Below are positions 47,641 to 58,870 of a stretch of 64,000 nucleotides of DNA, in pieces. Origin of the DNA: Aquila chrysaetos chrysaetos. Taxonomy: Eukaryota; Chordata; Aves; Accipitriformes; Accipitridae. Numbering within the stretch: the stretch's first letter is position 1; the number at the start of each line of letters is the position of its first letter. The notes beneath the pieces were generated by a model. The model saw only the letters and a list, made by a program, of their open reading frames with translations, did no database searches and was not told where the DNA came from. The stretch is from contig NC_044009.1 of assembly GCF_900496995.4 (NCBI RefSeq), positions 54,338,964 to 54,402,963 on the forward strand. Direction: 5' to 3'. The translations under genes and the position numbers were made by a program.

Positions 47641-48880
47641 TGAGTGGCTGTCAGAGATCCCAGGGGGAGCAGGTTACATAGTGGGTGTAAGGGGAAATGG
47701 CTGTAGTTGTGGGCTGGGGCTGGAGGAGCCCCAGGTGGGGCCAGTGAGGCTGATGGTGATGGTGCTTCTGGGGCATGCCTGCCTGAGAGTGCTGATGAGC
47801 TGCAAGGATGTTTCCAACTGACTAGTGCAACAGATTGATGGTCGGTTGGAGTCAGGCCTCATCAGGGCAGCTCCCAGGGGTTTTCTGAGAGCTGGAGGAG
47901 AGGAAGCAGGAAGAGGAGCAGGAGATGGCTGCCCCCACCCCCTGGAAAAGGTACTGGGTGCCTCTCCAACTCAACAAAACTCCTTCTGCCCTGCTCGCCC
48001 CATGCAGCTGTGCCCAGCTACAGCACCTCCCCTGAAGCCTGTCCTGTAGCCACAGACTGCCCCCAAATCCTGTCCTCATGGCAGCAAGTTGGTCTTTGAA
48101 TATGCTTTATTGCACCATAAATGAAGGCCACTGTTAGCATTAGTTCAGGGAAACAATGGCATCTCCAGAAGCTCCTGCAGAAGGAGGGGTTCGTGCTTGA
48201 GGAGAACTACAGTCAACACTGTGGATAACAGTTGCTTGTTCTTTCCCTCTCCCAGAGGCAGCACTGAGGACTCAGTTGTCGGTTCCTCTCCAGGGATGTT
48301 GTTGACTGCCTCTGGCTCAGTTTTGTGTGGGTTGCCTTTGGTCTCATTCTCCTAATGGCATGGGTGAAAAGGGACAGCTGGAGCACTTACTGGCTGTGGA
48401 CAGGAGCTGCAGTGGCTGAAGCTGGAGAGACCAGAAAAAGGTAAAGCAGCTGAAGAATAAAATGAAAGGGATTTGGCCAGCAGCTGCCTCCAGCTGCAGA
48501 CAGGAGACAGCCTGCCTCTCCAGGCGAGGAAGGATCCCTCTTAGTGTAGTCCTCAGAAGATCTGATCACTCATGTCCATGGCAGGGTCTGTACGCATAAC
48601 CAGAAGCACAGTATGGGCATGTAGTGTGTGCGCATGTGAGGCTGCGTACCTAGGAAGCCTCATATTGTAAGAGCTGTAAGACACCAATCTATTCTCTTAG
48701 GTGGATGACAGTCAAGCGACCAGACCTACAGAGGAGGAAGGGAGGGGGGGCGGAGATTGAGAGAGAGGGAGAGAAGGATGCATCTGAACTGTCAAATTCT
48801 CCCAGCAGCTCCAAGAGCGGGAGCTGCGGTGAGTCCTGGACCCCTGGGGCTGTGTTGCCCCTCTTCTGCATCCTCGTCCC
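47641..48880 (+). repeat. Three-copy module, copy 1, with splice-flanked exon 48701-48838
   Basis: Homologous in order and words to 59690-60480 and, partly, to 50690-51200. Shared blocks include CTCCAGAAGC...GCAGAAGGAGGGG, GGCTGAAGCTGGAGAG, GAGGAAGGATCCCTC and an exon-like 48701-48838 (CTCTTAG before, GTGAGT after). That exon reads E/K/R-rich, then SELSNSPSSSKSGSC. The module is followed by pyrimidine satellite, as in the other copies. Function unknown. Confidence 0.6.
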
Positions 48881-49619
48881 CTCCCTTCTCTTTCTCTCAC
48901 TGCTGTCATTTTTTTCACTTCCCTGCACCTCTTCCTCTCCCGTTTGCCAAGTCCCCCTCTTTCTCTGTCATTCTACCTCTCTGTTTTCTTTTTCTCTCTG
49001 CACTTCTGTCCCATTCCCCGTCCCTCTTTTTTTTGTCCTCTGTCTCTTTCCTGCAGTCCGTCATTATATTTGTCTTTCTCCATCTCTCTGTCTGTCTTCC
49101 TATCCCCCTTTTTTTTAATTTCTCCCCATCTGCCCTTTAGCCCTTCACAATTCCCACTGCCCTCACCTCTCTGTCTGGGGCTGTGTCTCTATTTTTAAAT
49201 TCCTCTCTCTCTGCCCTGTATTCTAGATATACTTTTTCATTCTTAGATTTTCTTGTTCCAGGTCCCTGTCCCTATGTTTTAATTTCTTCCCTCTCTGTGC
49301 CACAGCCTATTTTTGTCCTTGTTGTTCTCTCTGTCTGGCTCCCTGTCCCTATTCTTCAATTCCTCTGTCTCTCCCCTTCAGCTCACTGAGGTTTTTTGGT
49401 ATTTCTCAGTTGGTCTCTGTCTACCTCACTGTCCCCTTTTCCAATTCCTCTCTGCCCCGTGGCCCATCACTAATCTTTGTTTTTCTCCATCTCAGTCTGG
49501 TTCCCTATCAATTCCTCCTCTCTGGCCTGTAGCCCATCACTATTTCCTTCATGCCCCTCCCTCTGTGTCTCCCTTTCCCTATTTTTCAACCCCCCCTCTG
49601 CCCTGTAGCCAATCGCTGT
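48881..49619 (+). repeat. Pyrimidine-rich satellite, intermediate part
   Basis: Continues the satellite family with TTTTTCAATTCCTCTCTGCC and GTAGCCCATCACTATT words; more T and A than the block to the left. The ORFs are by-products. Confidence 0.8.
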
Positions 49620-50612
49620 TGTAGTGGGTTTGTGTGGCAAGGTTTTGCTAGCTGGGCTGGGGTGTGCAGGGGCTGCAGGGGTGGGTTCTGTGAGAAGACA
49701 CCAGGACTTGCCCCCGTGTTGGACAAAGCCAGTTCCAGCTCCAAGAAGGATTTGCTGCTGGTCAAAGCTGAGCCAACTAGCAACGCTGGTAGTGCCTCTG
49801 TGATGACATATTTAAGAAGTCCTAAAAAAAATGCTGTGCAGAAGCTGTGATAGAGAAAATGTGAGTGTGAAACAGCCCTGCAGACCCCCAGGTCAGTGAA
49901 GAAGGAGGGGGAGGAGGTGCTGCAGGCACCAGAGCAGAGATTCCCCTGCAGCCCATGGGGAAGACCATGGTGAGGCAGGCTGTCCCCCTGCAACCCATGG
50001 AGGTCCACGGTGGAGCAGATATCCACCTGCAGCCTGGGGAGGACCCCACGCCGGAGCAGGGGGATGCCCAAAGGAGGCTGTGACCCCGTGGAGAGCCCGC
50101 GCTGGAGCAGGTTTTCTGGCACGACCTGTGGATCCATGGAGAGAGGAGCCCACGCTGGAGCAGGTTTGCTGGCAGGACCTGTGGCCCTATGGGAGGGACC
50201 CCATGCTGGAACAGAAGAAGACCGTGAGGAGGAAGGAGCAGCAGAGACAACTTGTGATAAACTGAGTGCAACCCCCCACTCCCTCTCCCCCGTGCTGCTC
50301 AGGGGGAGGAGGTAGAGAAGACAGGAGTGAAGATGAGCCCAGGAAAAAAGAGAGGGGTGGGGGAAGGTGTTTTTTAGATTTGTTCTTATTTCTCATTATC
50401 CTACTCTGATTTATTTTGATTGACAATAAATTAAATTAATTTCCCCAAGTCAGGGCTGTTTTGCCTGTGACAGTGATTGGTGAGTGACTTCTTTGTCCTT
50501 ACCTTGACCCACAAGCTTTTTTGTTGTATTTTCTCCCCCTGTCTTGTGAGGAGGGGGAGCGATAGAGCGGCTTGGTGGGCACCTGGCAGCTAGCCAAGGT
50601 CAACCTGCCACA
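49620..50612 (+). mobile_element. LTR, family E, copy 2 (more complete)
   Basis: From TGTAGTGGGTTTGTGTGGC to CAAGGTCAACCTGCCACA. It contains ATATTTAAGAAG (about 49807), the CTGGAGCAGGTTTGCTGGC tandem units, and AATAAATTAAA near 50425, so sense is +. It is inserted in the satellite, which resumes on both sides. No unambiguous target duplication was seen. Confidence 0.8.
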
Positions 50613-50689
50613 GTTTCCTTCTATCAGGCTCCCTGTCCCTTTTTCTTAATTCTTGCCTATGTTTCTTGTACCCCATTGGTTTTGAAGCT

Positions 50690-51200
50690 TTCTTCTATCC
50701 TGATGGGCTCCGGCTGGGGCTGGAGCTGGGGCAGCGCCAGGTGTGGCCAGTGAGGCTGAGGATGGGGCTGGCCCTGCTGTGTGAAGGGGCTCCAGCTGTA
50801 AAGGGGGCTGCCTGGGTAAGCCTGCCTGAGGGAGCTGATGGAGGGGAGCTGGCTAAGGAGGGAGTTTAAGGGGGTCCTGCTGGCAGTTGCCTCCAGTCCA
50901 GCAAGGAATAGCCGGTTCTTGCAGTGAGGAAGGATCCCTCTGAGCCATGCCCGACAGAGCAGACCACCAGCATGCGGCACTGGGAGCTCGGCGTCTCTGT
51001 TGGCTGTGTGCGTAAGCCGCCACGTATTGAGGAAGCCTTGTGGATGAGGAGCATCGAGGCGTCCGCTGCGTGCTGCCGAGTGGGTGAGGGTCGAGCAGGT
51101 GGCACTATGGAAGAGGAAGGGGCAGGGGCAGAGAGAGAAGCGTCAGGGCGTGCCGGCACCAGGAGCTGTGGTGAGTCACGCGTTCTCTCCTGTGCATCCT
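50690..51200 (+). repeat. Three-copy module, partial copy 2
   Basis: Starts with GGGCTGGAGCTGGGGC, matching 47.7 kb, and ends with an exon-like end GGAGCTGTG at 51170 followed by GTGAGT. It shares GAGGAAGGATCCCTC and AGGAGCTGTGGTGAG with the other copies. A pyrimidine-rich stretch follows, as in the others. Confidence 0.55.
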
Positions 51201-51340
51201 GGTCTGTGCCTGCTGCCCTGCCCCAGATCCCTGCCTGCCTCCTGCTTGTCCCTGCTTCTGTCTCACTCTCCACCAGCCCACTTACCTGTCCGGCTCCCTA
51301 AAACTTGTTTCTCTTCTGCCAGCTCTGCCCTGTACCACTT

Positions 51341-52028
51341 TGTTGAAAAATAACTCAGAGATTTAGAATTGTCTGACTATTTTGTGCAAGATGTATTTTG
51401 TATATGTGAAATTAACAAGTAAGGCTGTAATCAGAAAGGCACACAGTTGGCATTCATAGAGTAGGGACACCCTCGAACAATTAGGCCTTGATGTTTTAAG
51501 GATGCTTCGTGTGTATTGCCAACTTGGCAAGAATGCTCAAGGTCCATCAGAGAGAAAAGAAACGTTCTTGAGTTAACAAGAAGGATAATTGGCCCTAAGC
51601 AACGTAGGATGTGACTGATAAAAGGAAACATCCTGCTCCTGAAGCACGAGCTGGGGGAAGGGTAAAGATGGTGGGGGGAGATGGTGACCTCCGACTCAAT
51701 TGCTGGCTGGAAGAACTTGACCACCCTCCCTTCCACAAGGAGTGTGTGTGCTAATCTACATAGCCAGCGAGGCTGATTTAAATATAACTGGCCGATAGCA
51801 GGTGAGATGGTGACTACTAACCAATGAATGTAAATTTAGGCAGGTTTTTACTAATCATGTAACAGAATAAATACATTGTTTTTCTTTGGTGTGGAGTGCT
51901 AGCTTTGTGGAATTACCACCTAGCACCCATCTTTGTGAAAATATGAAATAAATAATGTCTCTCCTGAGTGTGTGATTATTGGCTGGTTGCACACTAGGAA
52001 ATAATCCGCTTTTTGGACAAAAACTTCA
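51341..52028 (+). mobile_element. Solo LTR-like element, family F
   Basis: A unique-looking 0.69-kb island inside the satellite. It starts TGTTGAAAAATAACTC and ends near CAAAAACTTCA, with AATAAATA near 51866 and AATAAATAATG near 51945 on the + strand. Satellite sequence resumes at both sides. No target duplication was found by eye. Confidence 0.5.
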
Positions 52029-54002
52029 CCTATTAATTTTTTTCTGTTTTCCTCTCTGCAGCTCCCTTAAGCTATTTTTTTAATGCTTTCCTGTGTTTCT
52101 TGTACCCTGTTGTATTCTAATTTTTCTTTCTACGTTTCCCTCTCTCTGGCACCCTGTCCCTATTTTTTAATTCTTCCCTCTGTCCTGTACCGTGTCACTT
52201 TTAAAGTTTTCTTTCTATGTTTCCTTCTATCTATCTCCCTGTCCCTATTTTTTAATTATTTCCTGTGTTTATTGTACCCAGTTGTTTTAAAAACTTTCTT
52301 ACTATGGTTCCTTCTATTGATCTTCCTGTCCCTGTTTTTTTTTAATATTCCTGTGTTTCTTGTACCAGATTGCTTTTTAAATTTCCTTTCTACATTGTCC
52401 TCTATCCATCTCCTTGTCCCTATGTTTTAATTCTTGTCCATGTGTCTTGTACTCGGTTGCTTTTTAAAATTCCCTCTATGTCTCCCTCTATCTGGCTCCC
52501 TTTCTTGATTTTTTTTTTTTTTTTTTTAAATTCTTCTCTATATTTCTTGTACCCCATTGCTATTTAATTTATCTTTCAGCGATTCCCTTTATCTGGCTCC
52601 CTTTCCCTAAATTTTAACTCCTCCCTTTCTTCCATATACCCTGTCACTTTAAAAATTTTCTTTCAATGTTTCCTTCTATTCTCATTGCTGTTCCTATTTT
52701 GTAATTATTTCCTGTGTTTCTTGTAGCCTATTGCTTTAAAATATTTCTTTCTTTGTCTCCCTCTATCTGACTCCCTGTCTCTATTTTTTAATTCCTCCCT
52801 TTCTGTCCTGTACCCAGTTGCTTTAAAAATTTTCTTTCTATGTCCCCATTTATTTAGTTTGCTATACTCCATCAATTTAAAATTTTGTTTCTATGGCTAC
52901 TTTTATCCAGTTCACTGTCTTTATTTTCTAATTCTCTCCTGTCTGTCCCATATCCTGTCACTTCTTTAATTTTCTTTCTATTTCTACTTTTATTGAGCTC
53001 CCTATCTGTATTTTTCAGTTCTTTCCTGGGTTGTGTACCCTGTTGCTTTTAAATTTACTTGTATGTGTGTGTCTATTTTTTCCCCTATTCTTATTTTTTA
53101 ATTTATTCTTGTCTTTCCTTAAAGCTGTCTCATTTTAAATTTTCTTTCTACGTCAAGGTTTACCCAGTTTGCTGTCCCTATTTTTTATGTTTTCCTGTCT
53201 ATCCTGTACCCCGTCATTTTAAAATTTTTTTTCCATGTCTACTTTAACCAATTCACTGTCTGTCTTTTTTATTTGTTTCTTGTTGGTCCTGTACCCCATT
53301 GCTTTTGAACTTTTCTTCCTATGTTTCTCTGTATTTTTTTCCCTATTCTTATTTTGTAACTTTTTCTTGTCTTTCCTCAATGCCTCTGCTTTTATAATTT
53401 TATTCCTGTGTCTCTATCACCCTACCCTTATTTTTAATTTTTTTCTTGTCTTACCTTAATGCCTTTGCTTTTATAATCTTCTGTGTCAAGTTTTATCCAG
53501 TTTTCTCTCCCCATTTTCAATTTTTTTTGTGCTTGTCCTTTACCCAGTTTACCCAGTTAAATTTCCTGTCTACTTTGACCAATTCACTGTCTTTATTTTT
53601 ACATTTTTTTCCTGTCTGTCCTGAACCCTGTTGTTTTTTCAATTTGCATTTTATGTCTACTTTTATCAAGCTCCCTATCCATATTTTTTAATTTATTCCT
53701 GTCTGTGGTATACCCTGTCACTTTTAAAATTATATTTCCATGTGTGCATCTCTCCTTTACCCTGTCCTTATTTCTTAATTTTTTCTTTTCTTTCTTAATG
53801 CCATTGCTTATTAAATTTTCTTTCTATGTCAATATTTATGTTTGCTGTTCCTATTTTTTATTGTTTTCCTGTCTTTCCTATACCCTGCCCCTTTTAAATT
53901 TTCTTCCTATGTCTCCGTTTTTATATCTAGTTTTCTGTCCCTATTTTAATTTTTTTTCCTGTGTTTCCTGTACCCTGTAAATTCTTAGATTTTATTTCTG
54001 TG
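52029..54002 (+). repeat. Satellite, T-rich part, about 80-bp period
   Basis: Repeating words CTGTCCCTATTTTTTAATTC, CCTGTACCCTGTCACTTTTA and ATTTTCTTTCTATGTCTAC recur about every 75-90 bases. It is the same satellite lineage as 43-49 kb, with more A and T. Short ORFs through it are by-products. Confidence 0.8.
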
Positions 54003-54601
54003 TGCGCTGGTTTTGGCTGGGATAGAGTTTAATTTTTTGTCGTAGTAGCTGGTATGGTGCTATGTTTTGGATTTGTGACCAAAGCAGTGTTGGTAGCAGA
54101 GGGATGCGTTAGTCATGGCTGAGCGGTGCTTGCACAGCGCCAAGGGCTGTTCTGCTCCTCACCTTGCCCTGCCAGCCAGCAGGCTGGGGATGCACAAGGA
54201 GCTCGGCGGGGGGACACAGCCGGGACAGCTGACCCCAACTGACCAAAGGGTTATCCCGTACCATACAGCATCCTGCTCCGCAATCAAAGCTGGGGGTGGA
54301 GGTTGATGGTGGGGTGCTGCTCAGGACTGGCTGGGCATTGGTTGGATTGGTGGTGAGCAACTGTTTTCACTTGCATTGGTTGGTTTTCTTTCCCGTTTTT
54401 CTTTCTTGTCGTGTGTCGTCCCCCCCCCCCCCCCCCCCCCCCCCCCAAAAAAAATTCTTTTAAAAGTATTAAACTGTTTTTATATCATCTTATGAGCTTC
54501 TTTCTCACATTTGCCCTTCCAATTTGCCCCCCATCCCACTGTGGGGGAGTGAGCGAGCAGCTCTATGGTGCTTAGTTGCCAGCCGGGGTTAAACCATGAT
54601 G
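54003..54601 (+). mobile_element. Solo LTR, ERV-L-like family A, opposite orientation
   Basis: Starts TGCGCTGGTTTTGGCTGGG and ends GGGGTTAAACCATGATG, the reverse complement of the other family A copies, so sense is +. The flanks CTGTG (53998-54002) and CTACG (54602-54606) may be a mutated 5-bp duplication. A run of 27 C at 54420-54446 followed by 8 A lies inside. Confidence 0.8.
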
Positions 54602-55090
54602 CTACGTCTACTTTTATGAAGCTGCCTATTACTGTTTTTAATTATTTCCTGTCTGTCGTGTACCCTGTCACTTTTAAAATTTGCTTTCTATGTCTACTTT
54701 TATCCAGTTCACTGTATTTTTTAATTTTTTCCTTTCTGTCCTGTACCCAATCACTTCAAAAATTTTCCTTCTATGTCTACTTCGATCAAGCTGTGTATTG
54801 CTGTTTTCTTAATTCTTTCCTGGCTATTATGTACCCTGTCACTTTTTAAATTTTCTTTCTATGTCTACTTTAACCTATTAATTGTCTGTATTTTTTAAGT
54901 TATTCCTGTCTGTCCTGTACCATCTTGCTTTTAAATTTTTCTATGTCTCTGTTTGCTGTCACTATTTTTTAATTCTTTCCCATATGTCCTGTAACCAGTC
55001 GCTTTTAAAATTTTCTTTCTATGTCTAGTTTTATTCAGTTGGCTCTCTTAATTTTTTCAATTATGTCCTGTCTGTTCTGTAGCATATTGG
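54602..55090 (+). repeat. Satellite, T-rich part, distal
   Basis: The same period and words as before the LTR (GTACCCTGTCACTTTTAAAA, TTTCTATGTCTACTTTTATC). Confidence 0.8.
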
Positions 55091-55760
55091 TGTGAAGCAT
55101 TGAAATAGAGACAAATCTCTCATTTTTATATATGTATCAAAAAATAATATTCATTTATATATATATATAAACATTTCAGAATAAAAACCTATACCTACTA
55201 TATTATATAAAGGATTTTAGAATAGTAAAAAAATCTAAATAGAGAGATAAAGGACTTTAAAATGCAAAAAAAAGATTATATATTTTATATATGAAGGAAT
55301 TTAAAATGGAAAAAAGTCTGAATAGGTAGAGCTATCCACACTTGCTATGTGTTACACAGTAAATCTAAATAGATATTATATGTCATCTAAATAGAGATTA
55401 TATGTAATAGTAAATAGATATCCAAGTCTAAATACATATAATAGTAAATAGGTATGTAAGTCTAAATAGATATAATAGTAAATATGTAGGAGTGTAAATA
55501 GAGAAGTGTGAAAATATACTTTAGTGTCAAAATACCTAAGTCTAAAGATATATAGTCTAAATAAACATTCTATATAAGTGTAAATATATAAAAGTGTAAA
55601 TAGAGATAATATATGTCTCAATAGATATTATATAAGTGGAAATAGATAATAGATAGAAAATACATACATATTCCCTAAATAAATATATAAGGGTAAATAG
55701 ATACATAAGTGTAAATGTCTATGATATATAAGGTCTTTAAAGTGCAAGGAACCCTATTCA
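55091..55760. repeat. AT-rich minisatellite
   Basis: Units such as AAGTCTAAATAGATATAATA and AAGTGTAAATAGAT recur with about 25-30-base spacing. Coding is not supported; the minus-strand Tyr/Leu-rich ORF at 55376-55621 is a by-product. Confidence 0.75.
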
Positions 55761-56663
55761 TAGAAAGGCTTTAAAAACTTGACCCCCCTCTATCTCTCTA
55801 CTGAAAATATAAAAGTGCTTTCAAAAGCTGCCCCCTTCCCCCTTCTTCTTTTCCCCCTTTTCCCATCCTGTTGTGGGGCCAGTTCCCCCCAAACAGCGAC
55901 TTTCCCCTGTGGGGCTGTGCAGGCAGAGTAGGAGCCGCTGCCATGGCACAAAGATACCCCCCCAACCCTGATTCTGGGTCTGCAATGGGGGAAAAAAAAC
56001 CAATTTTGGGGAAAAACCCCAACAATTTGGGTCTCCCAGGAAAGTCAAATCTGTCTGTATTTGTGCAGCTAGAAAGCAAAAAACCCATTTTCATGCACAA
56101 AACCAACAGCAAAAAAATCACTAATTTTTATATTGTGGAAAAGTGCCCCCCCCCCCAGTTTAGTATTTTGGAAAAGCAAAAAACCTCCAATCTTTACATT
56201 ATGGAAAAGCAAAAAATCCCCCAATTTGGGGTGAAATGCCAGCAGTTTGAGGGGCACCACTGGAGATTATCTGCTGGGGATTATCTGCTGTGGGTCTGTT
56301 ATCCAGAGTGAATTATCTGTGGCAGGTTATCCCCAGTGAGTTACCTGCTGTGGATGATCCCGGGCGGACCCCCCGGGGTAGGTCATCCCCATGCACGTCC
56401 CCCTCCCCCGTGTCCATCTTTCCCCCTGTCCCACATGAGTTTTCTTTCCCCTGTGACAACTGCCCCCAACCCCTGTGCTCGTATCTCATCCCCCATGTCG
56501 CCCTCCCCACCCTCCATTCTGTACCACTTCACCCCCTGCCCCGTAACCCCTCTGCCTCCAGACCCCTGGGGTGCTGCCTGCACCCCCCCTATTACCGCCA
56601 CCCCCACTCTGAAACCTCCCCCAATTCTCTGCACCCCACTCCCACCCCAGTCTCCCTCTTCCT
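55761..56663. other. Low-complexity region with two short tandem families
   Basis: ATTATGGAAAAGCAAAAAAT-type units occur at about 56128-56225 (three copies), and GATTATCTGCTGTGG-type units at about 56266-56360. The following 300 bases are C-rich. No gene is recognised. Confidence 0.55.
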
Positions 56664-56765
56664 GCATTTTGGATTTGTGACCAAAGCAGTGTTGGTAGCA
56701 GAGGGATGTGTTAGTCATGGCTGAGCGGTGCTTGCACAGCGCTGAGGGCTGTTCTGCTCCTCGCA
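56664..56765 (+). mobile_element. Family A LTR fragment
   Basis: About 100 bases almost identical to 54065-54165 (TTTGTGACCAAAGCAGTGTT and CTGAGCGGTGCTTGCACAGC), then diverging. It is a truncated piece of the same LTR subfamily. Confidence 0.75.
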
Positions 56766-57699
56766 GAAAAGTGCGGCTGTGACGCTTGCTGGGGGGGAGC
56801 GGCAAGGAGTGCGGAGCCACGCTCCTGTACGGAGCAAAGGTGGAACCTCCAGGGCTCTGCGGTCATCTGCCGAGAACATCTACTATCCCGACGCGCCGCT
56901 TTGCTTTCCCTGCTTCACGTCTAATTACTTTGCACGCCGGAGGGCGGGGCGGTAAGTAACACCGTGCAGCGTCTCTTCGATAAGAGACAAGCCCCGCACA
57001 AGAAGCCTTGCGTGCGTGCAGGATTAGGAGAGCAGAGTTGTGATAGCACAGAGGTGAGGAAAGGTGCGCCCCACCCCAACAGAGCCCCAGGATCGCCAGG
57101 GTATCGCTCGCTTGCAGGTGGGCCGCTCGCATCTGGTCCGCTGGGATGCGCCGTTTCCTGCTGAACAGAGCTGCCCCCCTGGCACGAGGCAGCTTTGGGT
57201 CTCTTGTGGCCTGCCTTCAGGCTGTCACCTAACCAGGCGTTATTATTTTTTTTTTAATCTCTCGCCAGCATCTGTTGGACTGGCTGCTGTCACTCCCAGA
57301 ACCCTGATGCTGCATGCAGACGGATACAGCAGTCCCTGGGGCTTGGTCAGGGGAAACCCCCCGTCCCCCTGCCCTTGCAGGTTCCCTGTGCTGCTTCTCC
57401 TGTCTAGATAATGGGGTGGGGGGGCAGGGACAGAAGCGATGGCCCGAATTGTCTGTTCTTTGTGCTAGACTGCTGTAACCGCTCCAGCCACTCGGTGCTT
57501 TTTGGAAGGGAAGCAATGAAGGTGAGCTGCCCGGGCTGCGAGTGGGGAAAGGGCAGGGCAATGTAAGCCCCGTGCCCCCAGTAAGTAGTTACCGCCTGTG
57601 GCTGGTCTCTACTGGGTTCAGCTGTCAGTCATCTCTCCTGCAGCTGATGCTCAGAAGAGGATCGGTGCGGGGATGCGGATGCTGCTGCGCGGCGAGCGA
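56766..57699. other. GC-rich flank of the repeat array, no gene assigned
   Basis: Contains donor/acceptor-like words but no ORF with recognisable similarity. It leads into the CpG-dense array. Confidence 0.4.
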
Positions 57700-58870
57700 A
57701 GGCGGGAACTGCGTTCTGGAGGCGCGCATAGCGCGGTGGCGCGCGTGGCTGGGCCCCCGCTGTTGCCTGGCAACCGAAGCGGTGTACGGCAGGTGCGGAG
57801 GCGCGCAGGCGCGCTGCGCCTTTTACGGCGCTCGCCGCTGTTACCTAGCAACCACAGCGCGACACGGCCTCTCGGCAACCGCGCATGCGCAGCGGCGCGG
57901 TTTACGGCGCCGCCGCTGTTGCCTAGCAACCAAGACGCTGTACGGCAGCTGGGGAGGAGCGCATGCGCGGTGCGCCTTTTACGGCGCTCGCCGCTGTTGC
58001 CTAGCAACCACAGCGCGACAAGGCGTCTCGGCAACCGCGCATGTGCGGCGGCGCGCTTTATGGCGTACGTGCTGTTGCCTAGCAACCAAGACGCTGTACG
58101 GCACCTGGGGAGGCGTGCATGCGCGCTGCGCCTTTTACGGCTCTCGCCGCTGTTGCCTAGCAACCATAGCGCGACACGGCGTCTCGGCAACTGCGCATGC
58201 GCGGCGCGCGGTTTAACGGCGCTCCTGCTGTTGCCTGGCAACAAAGACTCTGCACGGCAAGCGGGGACCGCACAATGCGCCCTGCGCCTTTTATTACGGC
58301 GCTCGCCGCTGTTGCCCTAGCAACCACAGACGCGACACGGGGCGTCCTTCGGCAACCCGCGCATGCGCAGCGCGCGCTTTATTACGTGAGCTCCTGTCTG
58401 TTGCCTAGCACCAAGACGCTGTACGGCGCTGGGGGATGCACTCATGCCGCGCTGCGCCTTTTACGGCTCTCGCCGCTTGTTGCCTATCAACATAGCGCGC
58501 AAACTGCGTCTCGGAAACCGCGCATCGCGGCGGCGCTGTTTGACGGCGCTCCTGCTTTGCCTAGCAACCCAAGGCGCTGTACGGCAGCTGGGGAGGCGCG
58601 CATGCGCGGTGTGCCTTTTTACGGCGCTTGCCGCTGTTGCCTAGCAACCACAGCGCGACACGGCGTCTCGGCAACCGCGCATGCGCGGCGGCGCGCTTTA
58701 CGGCGCTCCTGCTGTTGCCTGGCAACCAAAACGCCGTACTGGCTGTCGGGAGCCGCGCATGCGCGGTGGCGCGTTTCGGCCGCCCTCCTGCTGTTGCCTG
58801 GCAACCACGACGCCGTGCAGCTGCTCGGGAGCCGCGCATGCGCGGTGGCGGCGCGTTTCGCCAGCGCTCT
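57700..58870 (+). promoter_or_regulatory. Tandem 78-bp array of RFX X-box and NRF1-like sites (156-bp A-B higher-order repeat)
   Basis: X-boxes of the form GTTGCCTAGCAAC or GTTGCCTGGCAAC start at 57762, 57840, 57918, 57996, 58074, 58152, 58230, 58311, 58479, 58636, 58714 and 58793. Broken copies lie near 58400 and 58557. Spacing is 78 bases almost throughout. Units alternate: A units continue ACCACAGCGCGACACGGCG, B units ACCAAGACGCTGTACGGCA. Most end with GCGCATGCGC, the NRF1-type palindrome. Because 78 is divisible by three, several frames stay open on both strands with a 26-residue period; these ORFs are probably not genes. RFX factors drive ciliary and germline genes and NRF1 drives CpG-island promoters, so an amplified promoter or enhancer is the simplest reading. 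Confidence 0.85.

Noticed and set aside
57700-58870. CRISPR-like direct repeats
   Set aside because: Repeats are contiguous and dimeric without variable spacers, and the genome is avian.
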